A DNA stretch of 40,599 nucleotides from Basidiobolus meristosporus CBS 931.73 (GCA_002104905.1 MCFE01000741.1:1-40599), one strand, 5' to 3'. Numbered from the stretch's first letter, positions 8,849 to 20,836 are shown. Numbers and translations are program-made. Notes: generated from the sequence alone by a model not told the origin.

Positions 8849-9432
8849 CGCAGTCCACCCAAGTTGTACAATACACAACCCCTTGGCAGAGGCAGAACAA
8901 CACGTTCAATACAATTGGTGTGCTGACAGTTCCCCCAACAGAAAAATCAACCTAAACTGAGGACATTGGGTAGGCAAAACAAATAAACATTCTTTGCACG
9001 ACTACTCTACTCTCACAGTCTCATTGACTATCAATCCATCGCAGATACAGTGTACTGGTCCAAAAAAATCGACAGACACCAAAGGCATAGGGGCACTCCA
9101 CATTTGGTTGGTGGCAGGATGAACTAACGATAGAGAAGTCCAAGCAGCGTTGTGTATCAACAACCGCATTTGAAGATACTTTGGGATGTCAGTAAAGCCA
9201 TGTTCAATGTTTACATACTTACTCCATTGAACTTTAAAATAAATGTATCGATTTTGGGAGTTAAATTGCCGTTTAAGTCAACATACGATTGTCTTTTTCG
9301 TGAGACGCAAAACGACTCGTACTACGATTTCTCAAGCAAGGGCTTGAAGCGTGCACACAGGAATGGCACTGTTCTTACGTAGTTGGTTATTTCATAGTCA
9401 ATGTTAGCAGTCCACAACAGTACATATAATAC

Positions 9433-9854
9433 ATTTATTTTCGTCGATTTCAATATTATGGGATTAGACAACGAAATGAGTGAAAATTTCTAACGAATTT
9501 TTTCCTATAAATAGAGAGCATCTGTACTTTACAGGATTATGTATATTGTACATTCCCAGTACACTAAAGGACGGTCTGCACATTCTGACAGCCTGTTATC
9601 TAACTATCATTCAAAAATCAAATTAAAATATCAATCTATATTGCTACAAAATCACTTCGAAAATCGCTTAAAATTTTGATTGCAAAATGACATACTTGTC
9701 TGATTACGATTACAGTTTTCTGATCTTTAAAATCAAAATTCATAACTGAATGTTTAAGCGGGCACACAACTTTGCATAAAAATCGGAAAAGAGTAAGTCG
9801 ATAGTCTCACTTTGTTGTAGCGCCTACTGATGACCATCCACTCAGACTACTCCA
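9433..9854. other. A/T-rich intergenic, no gene seen
   Basis: Strongly A/T-rich with no open frame, RNA or repeat that I can support. Confidence 0.4.
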
Positions 9855-10130
9855 GTGCGCTTGGTTTTCGTTGCTCTGTTGCCAGCCTCACGCGTTCCCC
9901 AAGTCTTCAATAACCTTGCCATCTCGCAATTACTTGAAGATGCCCATGTCTACACTAGGCTCCAAAAGACATGGATAGAAATCATCAGCAGTGACCCACT
10001 ACTGAAGCCTTCAACTAATCAGTTCTCCGGAAGCTTGAGATACAGAAAGATGCCACTCTACCCAACTGTTAACTTATTCGAAAGTCAAACTAAGAAGGCT
10101 TTAGGCTCTTGTGAGGACACAAATAGCTGA
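9855..10130 (+). other. Open frame of 91 codons, uncertain
   Basis: The frame starts with GTG (no ATG in its first part), contains CpG-bearing, gene-like sequence and ends with CEDTNS and a TGA. There is no TATA box, signal peptide or relative in the window. It may be an exon or a remnant; I cannot tell. Confidence 0.15.
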
Positions 10131-10299
10131 GCATAAGCAAATTTGATGAAAATAAGAGTGGTTGTGCAGATTATAGAGTAATAATGTTTCAAGAGTCTCA
10201 GAGATACTGAAAGTGAATGGGAGAACAAGTAGAATTTGCGGTCTGCTCCTAATCATTCATCAAATATAAGAGTATTATCTTTACTTCAACATGGTCTTA

Positions 10300-13200
10300 A
10301 TACAGTGCAAACATGAATAATACAATTATGATGGTTCCAAAGAATATGTGTGCAAAGTTTGGGGCTGTTATGACAACTCTCAGATATTTCATGTCTTAGC
10401 TATCTGATACTTGTGCTGAGTGACTCTATACAATGTCAATGGCTAGAGCTCTCAAAGATTTGTAAATCACAACCTAGGTGTTCAGAAAGCATATATGTTA
10501 CATCCTATTATATATCGGACCTAGAATTCATGTAATAATCAGCTGGTATTCTGCTGGTATTCCAATGATATCCTGCAGGCATTCTGCTGGTGCTTTTCCT
10601 TTGGATTTCTAGCTGCACTTTAGGGGAAAGTAGAGAGTAGTTGATGATCAGATTTAGTATGAATGCTAGTTAGTCTTGTCCACCTGAAAACTAAGTATGC
10701 CAAATAGCTAGTACTGTACATGTTGACAGCTGTAAGTTTAGTGAGACTTGGAACTCAACTGATATATAATGGTATTCAGAAGGTCCTTTCTTGTTCTTAT
10801 TCTCAAAGCATGAACACTGTAAGTAAGAGGAGAAGGATGCAAAAAGCTTCAACAATAGTATACATTATCCAACTAAGCTCTCTGGCAGCTATTTTTCATT
10901 GTGAACAAGTTTCTGTACTAGAGTTCAAGAGCAGCACCAAATGGGCTTACAGTAAGTGCTTATGCTGGTCAACAGACCCCTGATGACCTCTGTATGTAAG
11001 CACATACTGCCAAAGAGGTCTTCCTAAATACCTGAAAAGTAACAAGTAACATCAGCAAAGCAAGCATAATAGGGTGATGATGGCTGCATATCAGTGAATA
11101 ACAGCAGCAAAGTAGTGCTCCCTTTACTGTAGCTGTGCTTTGTTCCCTCTGATCAGAGAGTAATGCATACAGCTGTGCCAAAAATATGTTAAGTGCATGA
11201 AGGTATTGCCATATTACCAGTTTGGCTGTTGCACACCAGCTTTGCACCTCCACTTTTTAATTTGTTACTCTTGGTCAATGATGTACTTGACCTAGGCTAG
11301 TGTATGAGATAGAGGATACTCTCAGAGTGCATGGCTGGATAGAAAGGAGGCCAATGGTCAATGCATCAGTGCCTCTGCAATATTTCAGGTACCCTATATA
11401 GTGTTGACTGCTGTGCATCAACATTTAAAACTTAGCCAACTTTACTCCATTAGAAAATCTAGTGCCCTAACCAATTTTCCCTAACCCAGGCATAACTAAT
11501 CCCTGTTATGGTTTATTTTATCACTTCTCAGAATCTGTTTTTAGCTGTCACACCTGAGCAATTTTCACATGGTCATTATGTCCTCAATTGATCTACTAAG
11601 CTGTTCCAAGTGATTAGTCATCTGAGATCTATCTAACTACTTAGTAGTTACTAAGACACCAGCTGATCAATGATGCAATTTTCATTTATCTTATGTGCCT
11701 GTCAACATCTAAACTGATTTCAATTAGTCTAGTCTCTTGGCACTTACTAATACAACTTGATCAGAAAAGTATAAGCAAAGCTTACTGAGCCTTTTGGTTT
11801 AGTGTGTGTCTCAACAAAATTAACAATGTGTCTCAGCAAATCAAGAATTCAGCAATTCTGTTCTAGTTTCTACCCAAGCCTAGCATATCTAGCACTCCCA
11901 AAAACACCAAACATAGCCTGCATAGCAAACCAATTCTGTTGCCTTTATAGCCAAACCCAACTTTATACAAGACCAATATTAGACCAGAACCTCTCTGCTG
12001 ATATTTCCACCACTCTCTGACAATTCTAAGATTCTGCACTTAGTTGTCACTTAGGTTCTGTTAAACCACTCAAGAGTCTTATTACACTTTTCTCTTAAAT
12101 GCAACACTGACTTATTTTGACTGCAGAGTTGTTTGATCTTGCACTACCATTGTTGTAAGCTACTTATAGAGCAATATTACTATATTATGATTATATCCTT
12201 TGATGTTATGTATGGACAACAACTATTGAAAGAAGTAAATGCAACAGTGCATTAAAGGTATACACCTATTTAGCTGCTTAATGTCATCCATATATTACCT
12301 CCCTGTAGTAATAATGCCAAGAAATCTTGCAGTTTCTATCATGTGTGCATTTCTCATGGATTGCATCAGCTCTGAAGTTGTATGTGCACATTTATATGAT
12401 GACCAGGCCAACAAAAGTGCTCCTTATGCACCTTTGGTAGCTATCCCTCTGTTGAAGATCAGTTTTTTGCACACTAATTGTATTCTGGCCATAAACACTA
12501 CATCTTGGCAATACATGTATCAGAGCACTGAGCTTATAATCTTTATACCTCTGATATGTCATATGTCTGTGAGTATATAGGTGTTTTGGAGTCTATGATG
12601 TGACTACAAAGTAGTTTACTTTAGTACCAAGCTGAGAGAACATCTCTAGGAGACTTTATGTCATTTGTCATATATACTGCCAGATTGCATTCAATTAAAC
12701 TTTTGTTGCAAGGAAAGTTAAAGACCTGCCAATAATGCCCCTTTTGTTGCTTGTTACAGGTGCACACTTGTATGCTTGTGTACTTTCAGTGGCTGTCCCC
12801 TTGAGTTGAAGCTCAGGTACTGAGGTACTAGATGGAGTTCTGGCCAAACATGCTCTATCTAATTGCTATAAATGTCAGAGCAGTAAGCACATCTATTACT
12901 TATTACTAGCTACAGAATATTTCAGTGAAGATGATCATGTGTATGGTAAAGTCCATTATTATCCACAAGGCACTTGACTCTTTTGGAGGATGCTAGATAC
13001 ATATTTATCTCACTGGCCATCTAAAGCTACTTTACTCTGAGCTCATTGGAAGCATTGGGTGTCATATGTTGACAGTGTAGGAGAAAGTGCCCAGAAGCTG
13101 CCAACCAATGGCAGTTTGATGCATCTACTGATTTTATGTAAGGAGCTTTCAACAAGACTTGGGAGGTTTTGCTGCAAGCATAAGGATGCACATATAAATC

Positions 13201-15870
13201 TCTGATGTATGGTTTCTCTACTTTTTACTAGTATGCTTAGAGAGCATAGATGTATGTTCACCTATAGTCTCCTAAGGTGTGGATATGTAAGGAGATAGGA
13301 AGAAGAACAAATTACAGGTTCTGCCATATTCAAGTCCCATGAGAAATACTACATTCAAGTACATCTGCAATCCAAAGAGTGACTGATGGAGGAACATCAA
13401 GTACAGTAGACAAGAAGTGAGCAAATATCCCTTTGGCATTGAGAAGCACAACAGCCTCAGTAAATGTGTAGTAAGTCAAATAAGGCAAGGCCTGGCTTGG
13501 CACAACAACAAGTATTACTTCTGAAGACAACCATATCATAGTATGTCAGGTAACTCTTGCATGCCAGCCAACTTGAAATGCCTTTTCAAAAGCAATTTAC
13601 ACAAAAAGGAATGGGATTACACTCATACAGGGGACCAGAATGGAGTAGGAAAGGAAGTCTTATTAGCCAGGAGTCTGGGAGTATTTTGAGATATTAAGCA
13701 GATACTCTTTGCCAAGTGATGGCAGCTAGTATGTACATTTGTAAAAGGCATATTTTACCAGCAATGCAAGGCATACAGTAAGTTTACAAGTATCACACTG
13801 AGAAGCCACATGTTTGTGGTATTAGGACTGTAACCACTGCAAAGCACTGCCAAGTTTTGTACCACATCAGACAGTCTAGTCAGCAATACTATTACAATGC
13901 CATCATAAGTCAATTGAGAGCAGCACAGGTTTGTTCTGCTAGTATTGCAATGGTGTCAACATGGGATCCTGATGGCAGATATGGATTGGATCCACCTGCA
14001 GGACCAAATTACTTTTTACATCGGTCAAAGTAGGTTGCAAACTTAGCCCTAAAACATCCCTGAGATCCTGCAAGTGGAGTTTAATTGTCAAAGTCCTGAA
14101 TGCTAGCTACCTTCACTTCCTTCACCCAATGACAAAGAATCTCTTGGAAAAGACCAAGCATACTAGAACCTGGGAGCATACTGCACTGTATGACACAGTA
14201 TGGCACTATAAGCCACAATCACTCAGTTGTACAATACATAAGCAGGAATTCTTTGCAGTGGTACTCATGTATTCAAGGTTGAACTATATTTGTTTATTTG
14301 CTCCTCTTAGTGGTGCATAACTATCCTTGTGATGGATGTCTACTTGGATGGATACACTGAGCATTAACTAGAATCTTGATTATTTGGCCTAGCTTACTAT
14401 TCTCTCATAACTTCACTGCTGCCAGAATCATTGATTCTGAATACTGCTCTTTGCCATGTTTCTTTATAAATACCACAATGCAGCTTCTGCTTGGGTAGTG
14501 CCATCCTAATACCTGATGTATTCCTGCTTTGTACTCATGGCTCCCTGGCTAACTATCAACATGTTCTTGAGAGGTCTATTGCCTTTTGGTTTAACATCCT
14601 TGCCATTTAGTAACTGAGAGTTTATGCATTGCTAATGTATTACCTTAGTGTATCAATTGATAAACTGACATTCACCTACTTGCCTGGCTCCTGAATATTG
14701 CATACAGACAGGCCATATGTAAATCACCTGGCTTTTGGGTCCTGATAATCTAAGAGCACACTGACCACAAGACAATGGCATGGCAGATATTGATGGCATC
14801 CTATATATTGGTACACTCAACTTTGAAATATTTTACAGCTTCTTATATCACTGTTATCTTCAAGTTGGGGTCTTGATGTATGCTTCACAGCCTCATGCCC
14901 CATTGCTGTGATAAGCACTTCTATGAGCTTAATTTATGGCCACATTGTCTCACACAAATGAATATGTAATTCTCATGCATTGTCAGGTAAAAAAAATAGC
15001 ATCACAGTACCACTTGTGATTATTCCTTGCAGCAAAACTACTGCAATGTCTACTAGGGATGGTATTTGCTCAAAGGTCTTGGTTGAGGGAGAAATTTGTT
15101 TTGAGTATATTGCAAATTATTACACCATTGAAAGGCTTGAAGGCTTTTAGGCAGGCAGCAAGATGCCATGAGTGCTTCACATATAGGGGTAGCAACTCAG
15201 AGTGGTTGGTAGTGTGAGTCTCATGTCTAGATATCTATCTGGAAAGAGCTTTGGTTTTAGATTGTCAACCTCCAAGAACTTCAAGTCAAGGCTTGTTTCT
15301 GCAAGGCCTTGAATTCAGGTCTCAGATGTTTAGAGCATCAGGCCTTGGTTTTAGTCTGACAGAGCCACAAATACAGATTTGCCCATTACAAGCCCAATGT
15401 CAAGGCTTTTTCTAATGCAATCGGTGAGCTGCAGTACTTGATAGGTGTGTGCCTCAAGTTGAGACACCTAAAGAGTGGAATCCTACATTAAGGGCTTTTG
15501 CAAATACATGACATCAAGACAAGGCTCTCATTGCACAGGCACCTCCAATCACTACTTTTGCAAGTAAAAGCCTCACATCCCAGCCCTCAGTGGATGTGGG
15601 CCTGAAGTTAGATTTCAGCATAAAAGAGTCTTCATTGGGATTTTTTAGTCACTGAGGCTTGTGCTTTCAAACTATAGGAATATTGAAGCCTCAGGTTGAA
15701 GGCCTCTGAAGTCCACAGTTTGAGGCTATGTATCTCAGCTGCATAGAGAGCAGTATTGTTGTTTGTAACAAACAAGAGTCTTATATGGCAATTGTAGGTA
15801 GTAATGAGCCTAAAGATACAGATCCCAGGCTTTGACTCTTGGGGATAGACAGAAGAGCTGATATCAGGTT
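10300..15870. repeat. CpG-depleted, gene-poor block; probable decayed repeat DNA
   Basis: Reading through about 5.5 kb I find only a handful of CG dinucleotides (for example near 10516, 14019 and 15423), while the flanking gene regions have them every few dozen bases. TG and CA are correspondingly common. All frames longer than 60 codons here lack relatives, promoters or recognisable domains. CpG loss of this kind is the usual scar of cytosine methylation followed by deamination in silenced repeats. The block separates the SDR region from the tandem array and may be an old insertion; I could not identify terminal repeats. Confidence 0.5.
14129..14400 (+). pseudogene. Possible Ty3/gypsy RNase H trace
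   Basis: The frame from 14129 contains VWHYKPQSLS then CTIHKQEFFAVV, which resembles the retroelement RNase H stretch where a YSKSL-type segment is followed by a HDKELLAVV-type segment. About 100 bp on, TACACTGAGCATTAACTAGAA could be a decayed TDHKNLE-type motif. Everything around it is broken. This is weak pattern similarity only. Confidence 0.25.
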
Positions 15871-16080
15871 CCAGGCAGGCCCGGGCCTGAGTAAGAAGGT
15901 AAAGACAGTGCATCCAGGTATGCCAAATATTTCCACATTGTTATGGATCAGCCTGCGCAATATAGGACATACTCCATAGCAGATAAAGACACCCATGATA
16001 TTGATGGATGCTCTAACCAAGATACACAGTACACAGAGCCCATGAAAGATGCCTTATATGGCAATGAGTCTATGGAATGA
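15871..16080 (+). pseudogene. Family A 3' half, pseudogene (remnant of an outer unit)
   Basis: It starts at CAGGCAGGCCCGGGCCT, matching the QAGPSLEVE region of array A genes, and continues through the GTTATGG-TCAGCCTGC block and the CAAGATACACAGTACAC repeat to a TGA at 16078-16080. The frame is broken by several indels. It abuts the CpG-poor block and marks the left edge of the array. Confidence 0.65.
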
Positions 16081-16455
16081 ACTTAAAGCCATTCAAGTTG
16101 CGTTGATTATATATTTCTTGCTTAATATGTAGTAGCAGAAGTATGATCCATGCCAGCACAAGAATAAGGGTAAGGCTAGAGCAGAATAAAGCGGACCCGC
16201 AATATCAGCCAGTAGTACCTTTCTGAGTAGTCAAAATGGATAAGTCAGCTGGCGCAGATAGCTGATACAATATCTGGTCAAGTTCCTGAGGGCTGTAAAA
16301 CAATGGACTCCAGTATTTCGGCATATATGGCATTGTGCGGAGACTGCTCTACTTGCTAATTGCTTACATGAATAGGAGTAGTAGTGAATACGTGATCCAT
16401 TAGCCTATTTATTGTGGCGGGATCACAATAGTATTAAGCCTATTCATATCATTAG

Positions 16456-16725
16456 CTGTCTCTGTATCTACCTCGACGGTAACATGATGTCTGATCGTCA
16501 TCTTCATTCGAGTCTTGGTTTTCATCCTTGTCGGGAGTAAATAATTGCACATATGCCGACGTAGATGGTTGGAAAGTGCCTGAGCATTCTGTGCGGAGTT
16601 AGTTTAAACATTGTCCAACCAGGGATGACATCGATGGTTCAGTCTCATGGTCTACTTATTGGTTGTCATGTGTAGCTATGGGTGTTGCAAAATACACACC
16701 GAATAGGATGAAGTGCTGTGAACAT
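16456..16725 (-). pseudogene. Family C2 pseudogene
   Basis: Minus-strand C relative ending in the C2-type tail (RDSY type). It carries a TAA in the Asn-Gln-Gln-Val-Asp-Gln region in place of a Gln codon, and a 49-bp deletion between two GGTTGG motifs (near 16570) that shifts the frame. Both lesions recur in the C2 copy at 30177. Confidence 0.7.
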
Positions 16726-17191
16726 GAAGGTCTTGACAGAAGTATTCTTATTGCTTGTCCTACGCTGTTTCTTCCTGATATCAGTTGGTGTAATCTTGTT
16801 TGTATGTGTTGGATAGCCTAAAGAGATAGCGATTTTGTGATGGGATTTATTATGACATCAACAAAAATAAATAAACAATCCTCTTCAATTCTGATCTTGC
16901 TATACCACTAGCAATCTTTGTGAGTGTTTTGGGATATCTTCACCAGCCATCAGTCGATAGTATACTGAGCCAGATTTACGATGCATTGCATCGACCACCT
17001 TAGGTAGGTTTGGCAAAAATGCAACTCTCCATCACTTCATACATCGCCTCTACCCAATTGACCTCTATTGCACCAGATAAATCTTCAAGTCGGAACATTA
17101 ACCGAGGGTTGTGTTGATTTGAAATAGAGTCATAAGAGTAGTGATAGCCAAGGGTATCAATGTGTATTCATCATAAAATTATCACAACTAT

Positions 17192-17536
17192 ATGGATGTG
17201 AATGAGGGCAAAGATGAAGGCGAAGGTGAGGACTCGATAGATGACACTTCAACTCAGCCAGAGTCATCCTACAACATGCCAAACTGCAATATAGCCGATA
17301 TGCAGCCAAGACAGGCCTTGTTGGACAGAGTGAACGCTCACTCATCCAGTGATGCTGATGCCCTGTCGAACTCCAATCAGTTTGACCAAGCGCAGGTTAT
17401 CGACCGAACCCTCTATCAGCCTGAGCAGCAACAGCCCTAGATCATCATCACCCAGCCAGCCACCCGTAGCCATGTTGGACGCCAGAAGTACAAGAGATCT
17501 GCGCATAAGTGCTTCAAGAACAGATACATTGAATAA
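17192..17536 (+). pseudogene. Family B pseudogene, 5'-truncated with nonsense codon
   Basis: The signal peptide, Cys pair and promoter are missing; sequence begins at the acidic tract (TATATGGATG-GAATGAGGG). The core is intact (ALLDRVNAHSSSDADALSN). A TAG at 17438-17440 replaces an Arg codon after the Gln-rich linker, and the tail beyond is shortened. Confidence 0.75.
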
Positions 17537-17816
17537 ATAAATATGACATTTGGCCACCTTAGATTAATATGAAACATCATCAGCCGTGATTCGTGAATTA
17601 CCATACTACAGCTGAAATATCATAAGTATATATGTATATATTGGTGTATGTATCAGTTTATTTATCGTACATTAATCATGTAGACTACGCGATATCAATG
17701 TGATGGAGTCGACGATATTAGAGAGAATGCTGATTTTCAATCTGATAAGTGTGAGTCATCAAAGTTAACTAACTATTGCTACCATCAATTGTAACCATGT
17801 TATAATGGTTCCATGC

Positions 17817-17823
17817 TATATAT
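17817..17823 (+). promoter_or_regulatory. TATA box of the unit I A gene
   Basis: TATATAT starts 47 bp before the ATG at 17864. Confidence 0.65.
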
Positions 17824-17863
17824 TCCCGAGTGTACTTGGCAATGGACTCAGTAGTTCTCAAAG

Positions 17864-18443
17864 ATGCGTGCATTCATTGTATCATTGATCTTGGGCCTTG
17901 CTTCTCTTCAAGCCACCATTGCTGCTCCAGTCCCATGCTCCGAATCATGCAACCGTGAGCATAGAAGAGTCCGTTATCGCAGGTATTCATGCTCGGACCA
18001 AGCGAGCAACTGCTACCAGCAAGTCCAGGTTCAGCCCACTGTTGAAACGCCAAACGTCCAAGTGCCATTGTTGCGTCAGGTGTTCACCACCGTGACCAGA
18101 AAGCATGACAATCTGAACACTGCCAACGCCAACAGTGACAAGAGTCTTCGATGTTCAGTTTCAAGCAGGCCCTAGCCTCGAAGTAGAAGGCTCAGCCAGC
18201 GCATCCGAGTATGCCAAACAGAAGGGTGCTGAACACTTCGAAGATGGCTCTGGTTACCCCATTGTTATGGTTCAGCCTGCACAAGATGAGACATACTCCA
18301 CACCAGTAGTGGACACCCAATGCATCGAAGGATGCTCTGACCAAGATACACAGTACACTGAGCCCATGGTAGATGTTCAATGTGGTGATGACTGTGCTAA
18401 TCAGGACTCACAGTATACTGAGCCCATGGAAGACACTCAATGA
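17864..18443 (+). pseudogene. Family A gene with a single-base frameshift
   Basis: Nearly identical to the intact array A genes, including the promoter, signal peptide (MRAFIVSLILGLASLQATIA), four-Cys module and core. One extra T in GAGTCTTCGATG (18146-18148; other copies read GAGTCTCGATG) shifts the frame after about codon 94. The remainder is open in the shifted frame to the normal TGA at 18441-18443, with both 20-residue Cys repeats preserved. Since nothing else is broken, this is either a very recent lesion or a sequence error. If translated as it stands, a truncated protein of 103 residues results. Confidence 0.75.
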
Positions 18444-19117
18444 CCCAACGACTGCACTTGAGCCCAAATGCAATAAAGTTCCATTATTCATTTTATTTTT
18501 CGCCTCATACGTGAGCAGAAATATAGCCATTAACAGCATGGGAGCAAAGAGCGTTTGACAAACTTAAAACCAAGCCAATTTCCACACTTCACTCTGATGA
18601 TCCGAAGTCCAGTCACCAATTCAGGAGAAGGGTAGGAAACGTCTTGAAGTACTGCTGAAGGTAGTGAGTGGCTTATTTAATATGCTCAACGAGGGCTTAG
18701 TCAATATGGAGATCGGGCATCCTAGAGTGTATCGCTATGTCAAAAAGTCCAACTATTGCTCACCACCATTACCAGAAAACATGGTATCCTGAGTGCACAT
18801 ATAATATGCACCACTAATTATAATTAAGAAAATTAGCGCTTGATATTCGCAATTCAGAGGGGACAACCAAAATAATTCACACTGTCATGTGAGGAGTTGT
18901 TAGATGTTCTGAGCATAAAGGTTTTAACGTCGAATATGCCTGACCGAAAGGCACTGCGTATCCATATCTATGTTTGGTTATTTCGGTTGATGCTCATTCC
19001 ACTCATCCCTGTAGTCACATCTACGCTGTTTCTTCCTGATATCAGTTGGTGTAATCTTATTTGCAGAAGAAATGTGCGTGTTTTATAGCATGCAGAAATA
19101 GCGATTATATGATAGGA

Positions 19118-19123
19118 TTTATT
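19118..19123 (-). terminator. Poly(A) signal of the unit II C1 gene
   Basis: AATAAA on the minus strand about 40 bp after the stop. The same position is kept at 26901-26906 and 30938-30943 for the other intact C1 genes. Confidence 0.6.
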
Positions 19124-19160
19124 ATGAATGCCAAACCAATGTTTACATGATCCGATTGAG

Positions 19161-19595
19161 TCAAAAGCGGCCGCTGTATCTACTTCTACGGTAGCGTCGT
19201 TGACAACGTTTGCACGATGGCTGATCGTCGTCGTCACTCGAGTCTTGAGTATCATCCTCATCGGGAGTAATTGATTGTACATATGTCGGTGCAGATGGTT
19301 GGTACAATGTTTGATCTACTTGCTGCACTTGCTCATATTGATTCTGGTTGGAAAGTGCCTGAGCGTTCTGTGCAGAATGAGTCTGAGCGTTGTCCAACAA
19401 TGGATAGGCGTTCGGGGACTCTAGTTGATAGTATGTTGGTGCATATGACACTAATGGTTCATTGTCGGCATTGCCGCCAAAGTCCACTGGGACACCCTGG
19501 TCTACTTGCTGGTTGTCATACGTTGCAATGGGCGATGCATAAGATGCACCGAATAGGAATACTAAGGCGGATAGAATGCGGAAAGTGCGTTGCAT
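19161..19595 (-). CDS. Family C secreted basic-tail protein (C1), 144 aa
   Basis: The ATG at 19593-19595 opens a signal peptide (MQRTFRILSALVFLFGASYA); the in-frame codon 10 codons upstream is only TTG. The mature protein begins SPIATYDNQQ and has a Tyr-rich stretch (YAPTYYQLES). The core shared with families A and B runs from LLDNA (66-70) through QALSNQN (79-85) to VDQTLYQP (93-100). A strongly acidic run (PDEDDTQDSSDDDD) precedes C-x2-C and an Arg-rich tail (CKRCQRRYRRSRYSGRF, 128-144). A TATA-like CATAAAAG lies 45 bp upstream and AATAAA downstream. It is transcribed divergently from the plus-strand B and A genes of its unit. Function unknown; the acidic-then-basic end could act in electrostatic binding or processing (inference). 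Confidence 0.85.
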   Translation of the reverse strand: MQRTFRILSALVFLFGASYASPIATYDNQQVDQGVPVDFGGNADNEPLVSYAPTYYQLESPNAYPLLDNAQTHSAQNAQALSNQNQYEQVQQVDQTLYQPSAPTYVQSITPDEDDTQDSSDDDDQPSCKRCQRRYRRSRYSGRF

Positions 19596-19632
19596 GTTGG
19601 CTCCTGATGACACACTGGAAGGCAAACAGTTG

Positions 19633-19640
19633 CTTTTATG
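19633..19640 (-). promoter_or_regulatory. TATA-like box of the unit II C1 gene
   Basis: CATAAAAG on the minus strand, 45 bp before the ATG; conserved upstream of the other C1 genes. Confidence 0.5.
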
Positions 19641-20335
19641 TATGGTTTGCTAGATTCATCAGCGATCATCAGCAACCAAACCCAGTTTACTAAATTATGA
19701 CAGCAAAGGTGAGTAAAGTTAATCAGCATTTCACTTTCATTGCAATGATCAGTGAATAGGTGTTGATTAACACCGTAATCCCGGCGACCAATCACTTCAG
19801 TACATCAAGAAAAATAAATAAACATTCGTCTTCAATTCTGGGCTTGCTATACCACTTTGGAATGACAAACGCGGTAGTGAAGGGACAAACTAAAATGACT
19901 CATACTACGCCTTTTCAAGCTATGGCTTGAAGTGAGCACACAGAAATCGCGTCGTTCTTGCGTAGTTCTCGATTTCATCGTCGAAGGCCACTAAGCTACT
20001 CTGATTATATAGTACCCTGCAGCTATTTTTATGAGTATATTGGGATTATGAACGAATTAACATCTTCACCGGCCATCAGTCGATAGTATACTGCACTAAA
20101 TTTACGATTTAGCATTATGCATTGTATCGACCACCTCAAGTCCGCTTAGCAAAAATGTAACTCGCCATCACTTTGCTGGCTTCATATATCACCTCTATCC
20201 AAGCGATCACTATTGCAGCAGATGAACCTAGAGTTGCGTTGATTTGAGATCGTAGATTCATAGGGATAGTGATTGCTCAGGGTATTAATGTGTACCTATC
20301 ACTACGACTATCAACATGTGGCTTTCCAAATCTTC

Positions 20336-20660
20336 AATGATGTAGCTACTTTTTCTTTTGGCCATCGTTGCTGCTCCAATTCCACGCTCCGAATCATGCA
20401 ATCGCAAGCATAAAAGAGTGCATTGTCGTAGTTCGTCATGCTCCGATCGAGCAAGTAACTGCCACCAGCAAGCCCGAGTTCTGCCAACTGTAGAGACTTC
20501 GAATATCTAAGTATGATTGTACGTTGAAGGATGCGTTGATCAGGATATACAGTACACTGAGCCCATGGAAGTTGCTCAGTTTGGCAATGACTGTGCTAAT
20601 CAGGACTTACTGTATGCTGACTTTATGGACGACACTCAACGTACCGACAACTGCACTTAA
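20336..20660 (+). pseudogene. Family A' pseudogene (unit II)
   Basis: A diverged A relative upstream of B. It keeps part of the signal-peptide region (GCCATCGTTGCTGCTCC), the Cys module and the VETSN segment, then a stop (TCTAAGTATG). A large deletion leads directly to the Cys repeat region (CAGTACACTGAGCCCATGG) and a short 3' end with AATAAA. No intact A' exists anywhere in the array. Confidence 0.7.
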
Positions 20661-20836
20661 TTCAATAAATCTCGATTATCCATATCATTTGCTCTTAACG
20701 CCAATCTAACTTGACTGCTAATAGCTAAACCAGGTAGTTAGTTGATGGGCAACAAAAGCAGGACATAGCATGTGAATTCCTGGCCTCAAGTGAGTCAGAT
20801 ACAGGGCGTAGTATAGTAGACTATGCCAAATACCAC

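Larger units (their letters stand above)
8165..9432 (+). repeat. Right copy of the direct repeat of about 1.27 kb
   Basis: Matches 4996-6262 in order and orientation. Shared landmarks are the B tail (AGATATTTCAGCGGAAACAG), CATGGTGAGTTCCAC, the GTGTGAGTA-TGACCTGAT block, the A gene, the AAATAAACATTCTTTGCACG block and TTGAAGATACTTTGGGATGTCAG. Small indels show the copies have drifted apart. Confidence 0.7.
16081..18443 (+). repeat. Array unit I: C2 pseudogene, B pseudogene, A with frameshift
   Basis: The stretch 16081-16455 is the flank that follows A genes, and 16726-17191 is the flank that precedes the A'/B region (with the GATAGTATACTGAG and TAGTGAT-GCYAAGGGTAT blocks). Relative to unit IV, C1 and A' are missing, and the B gene starts abruptly inside its coding region. 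Confidence 0.7.

Noticed and set aside
12239-12580. 113-codon frame in the CpG-poor block
   Set aside because: Composition and Cys/Ile/Leu-rich random look match the surrounding decayed DNA; no domain or relative.
17874-18068. Antisense frame of about 64 codons recurring inside every family A gene (also at 21771, 24880 and 29301)
   Set aside because: It recurs only because the A coding strand is conserved; it has no promoter of its own and disappears in A1.
19271-19693. 140-codon plus-strand frame over C1 (also at 27054)
   Set aside because: Complement of the C1 gene. Its apparent conservation follows from C1, whose signal peptide, core, promoter and poly(A) signal are all on the minus strand.
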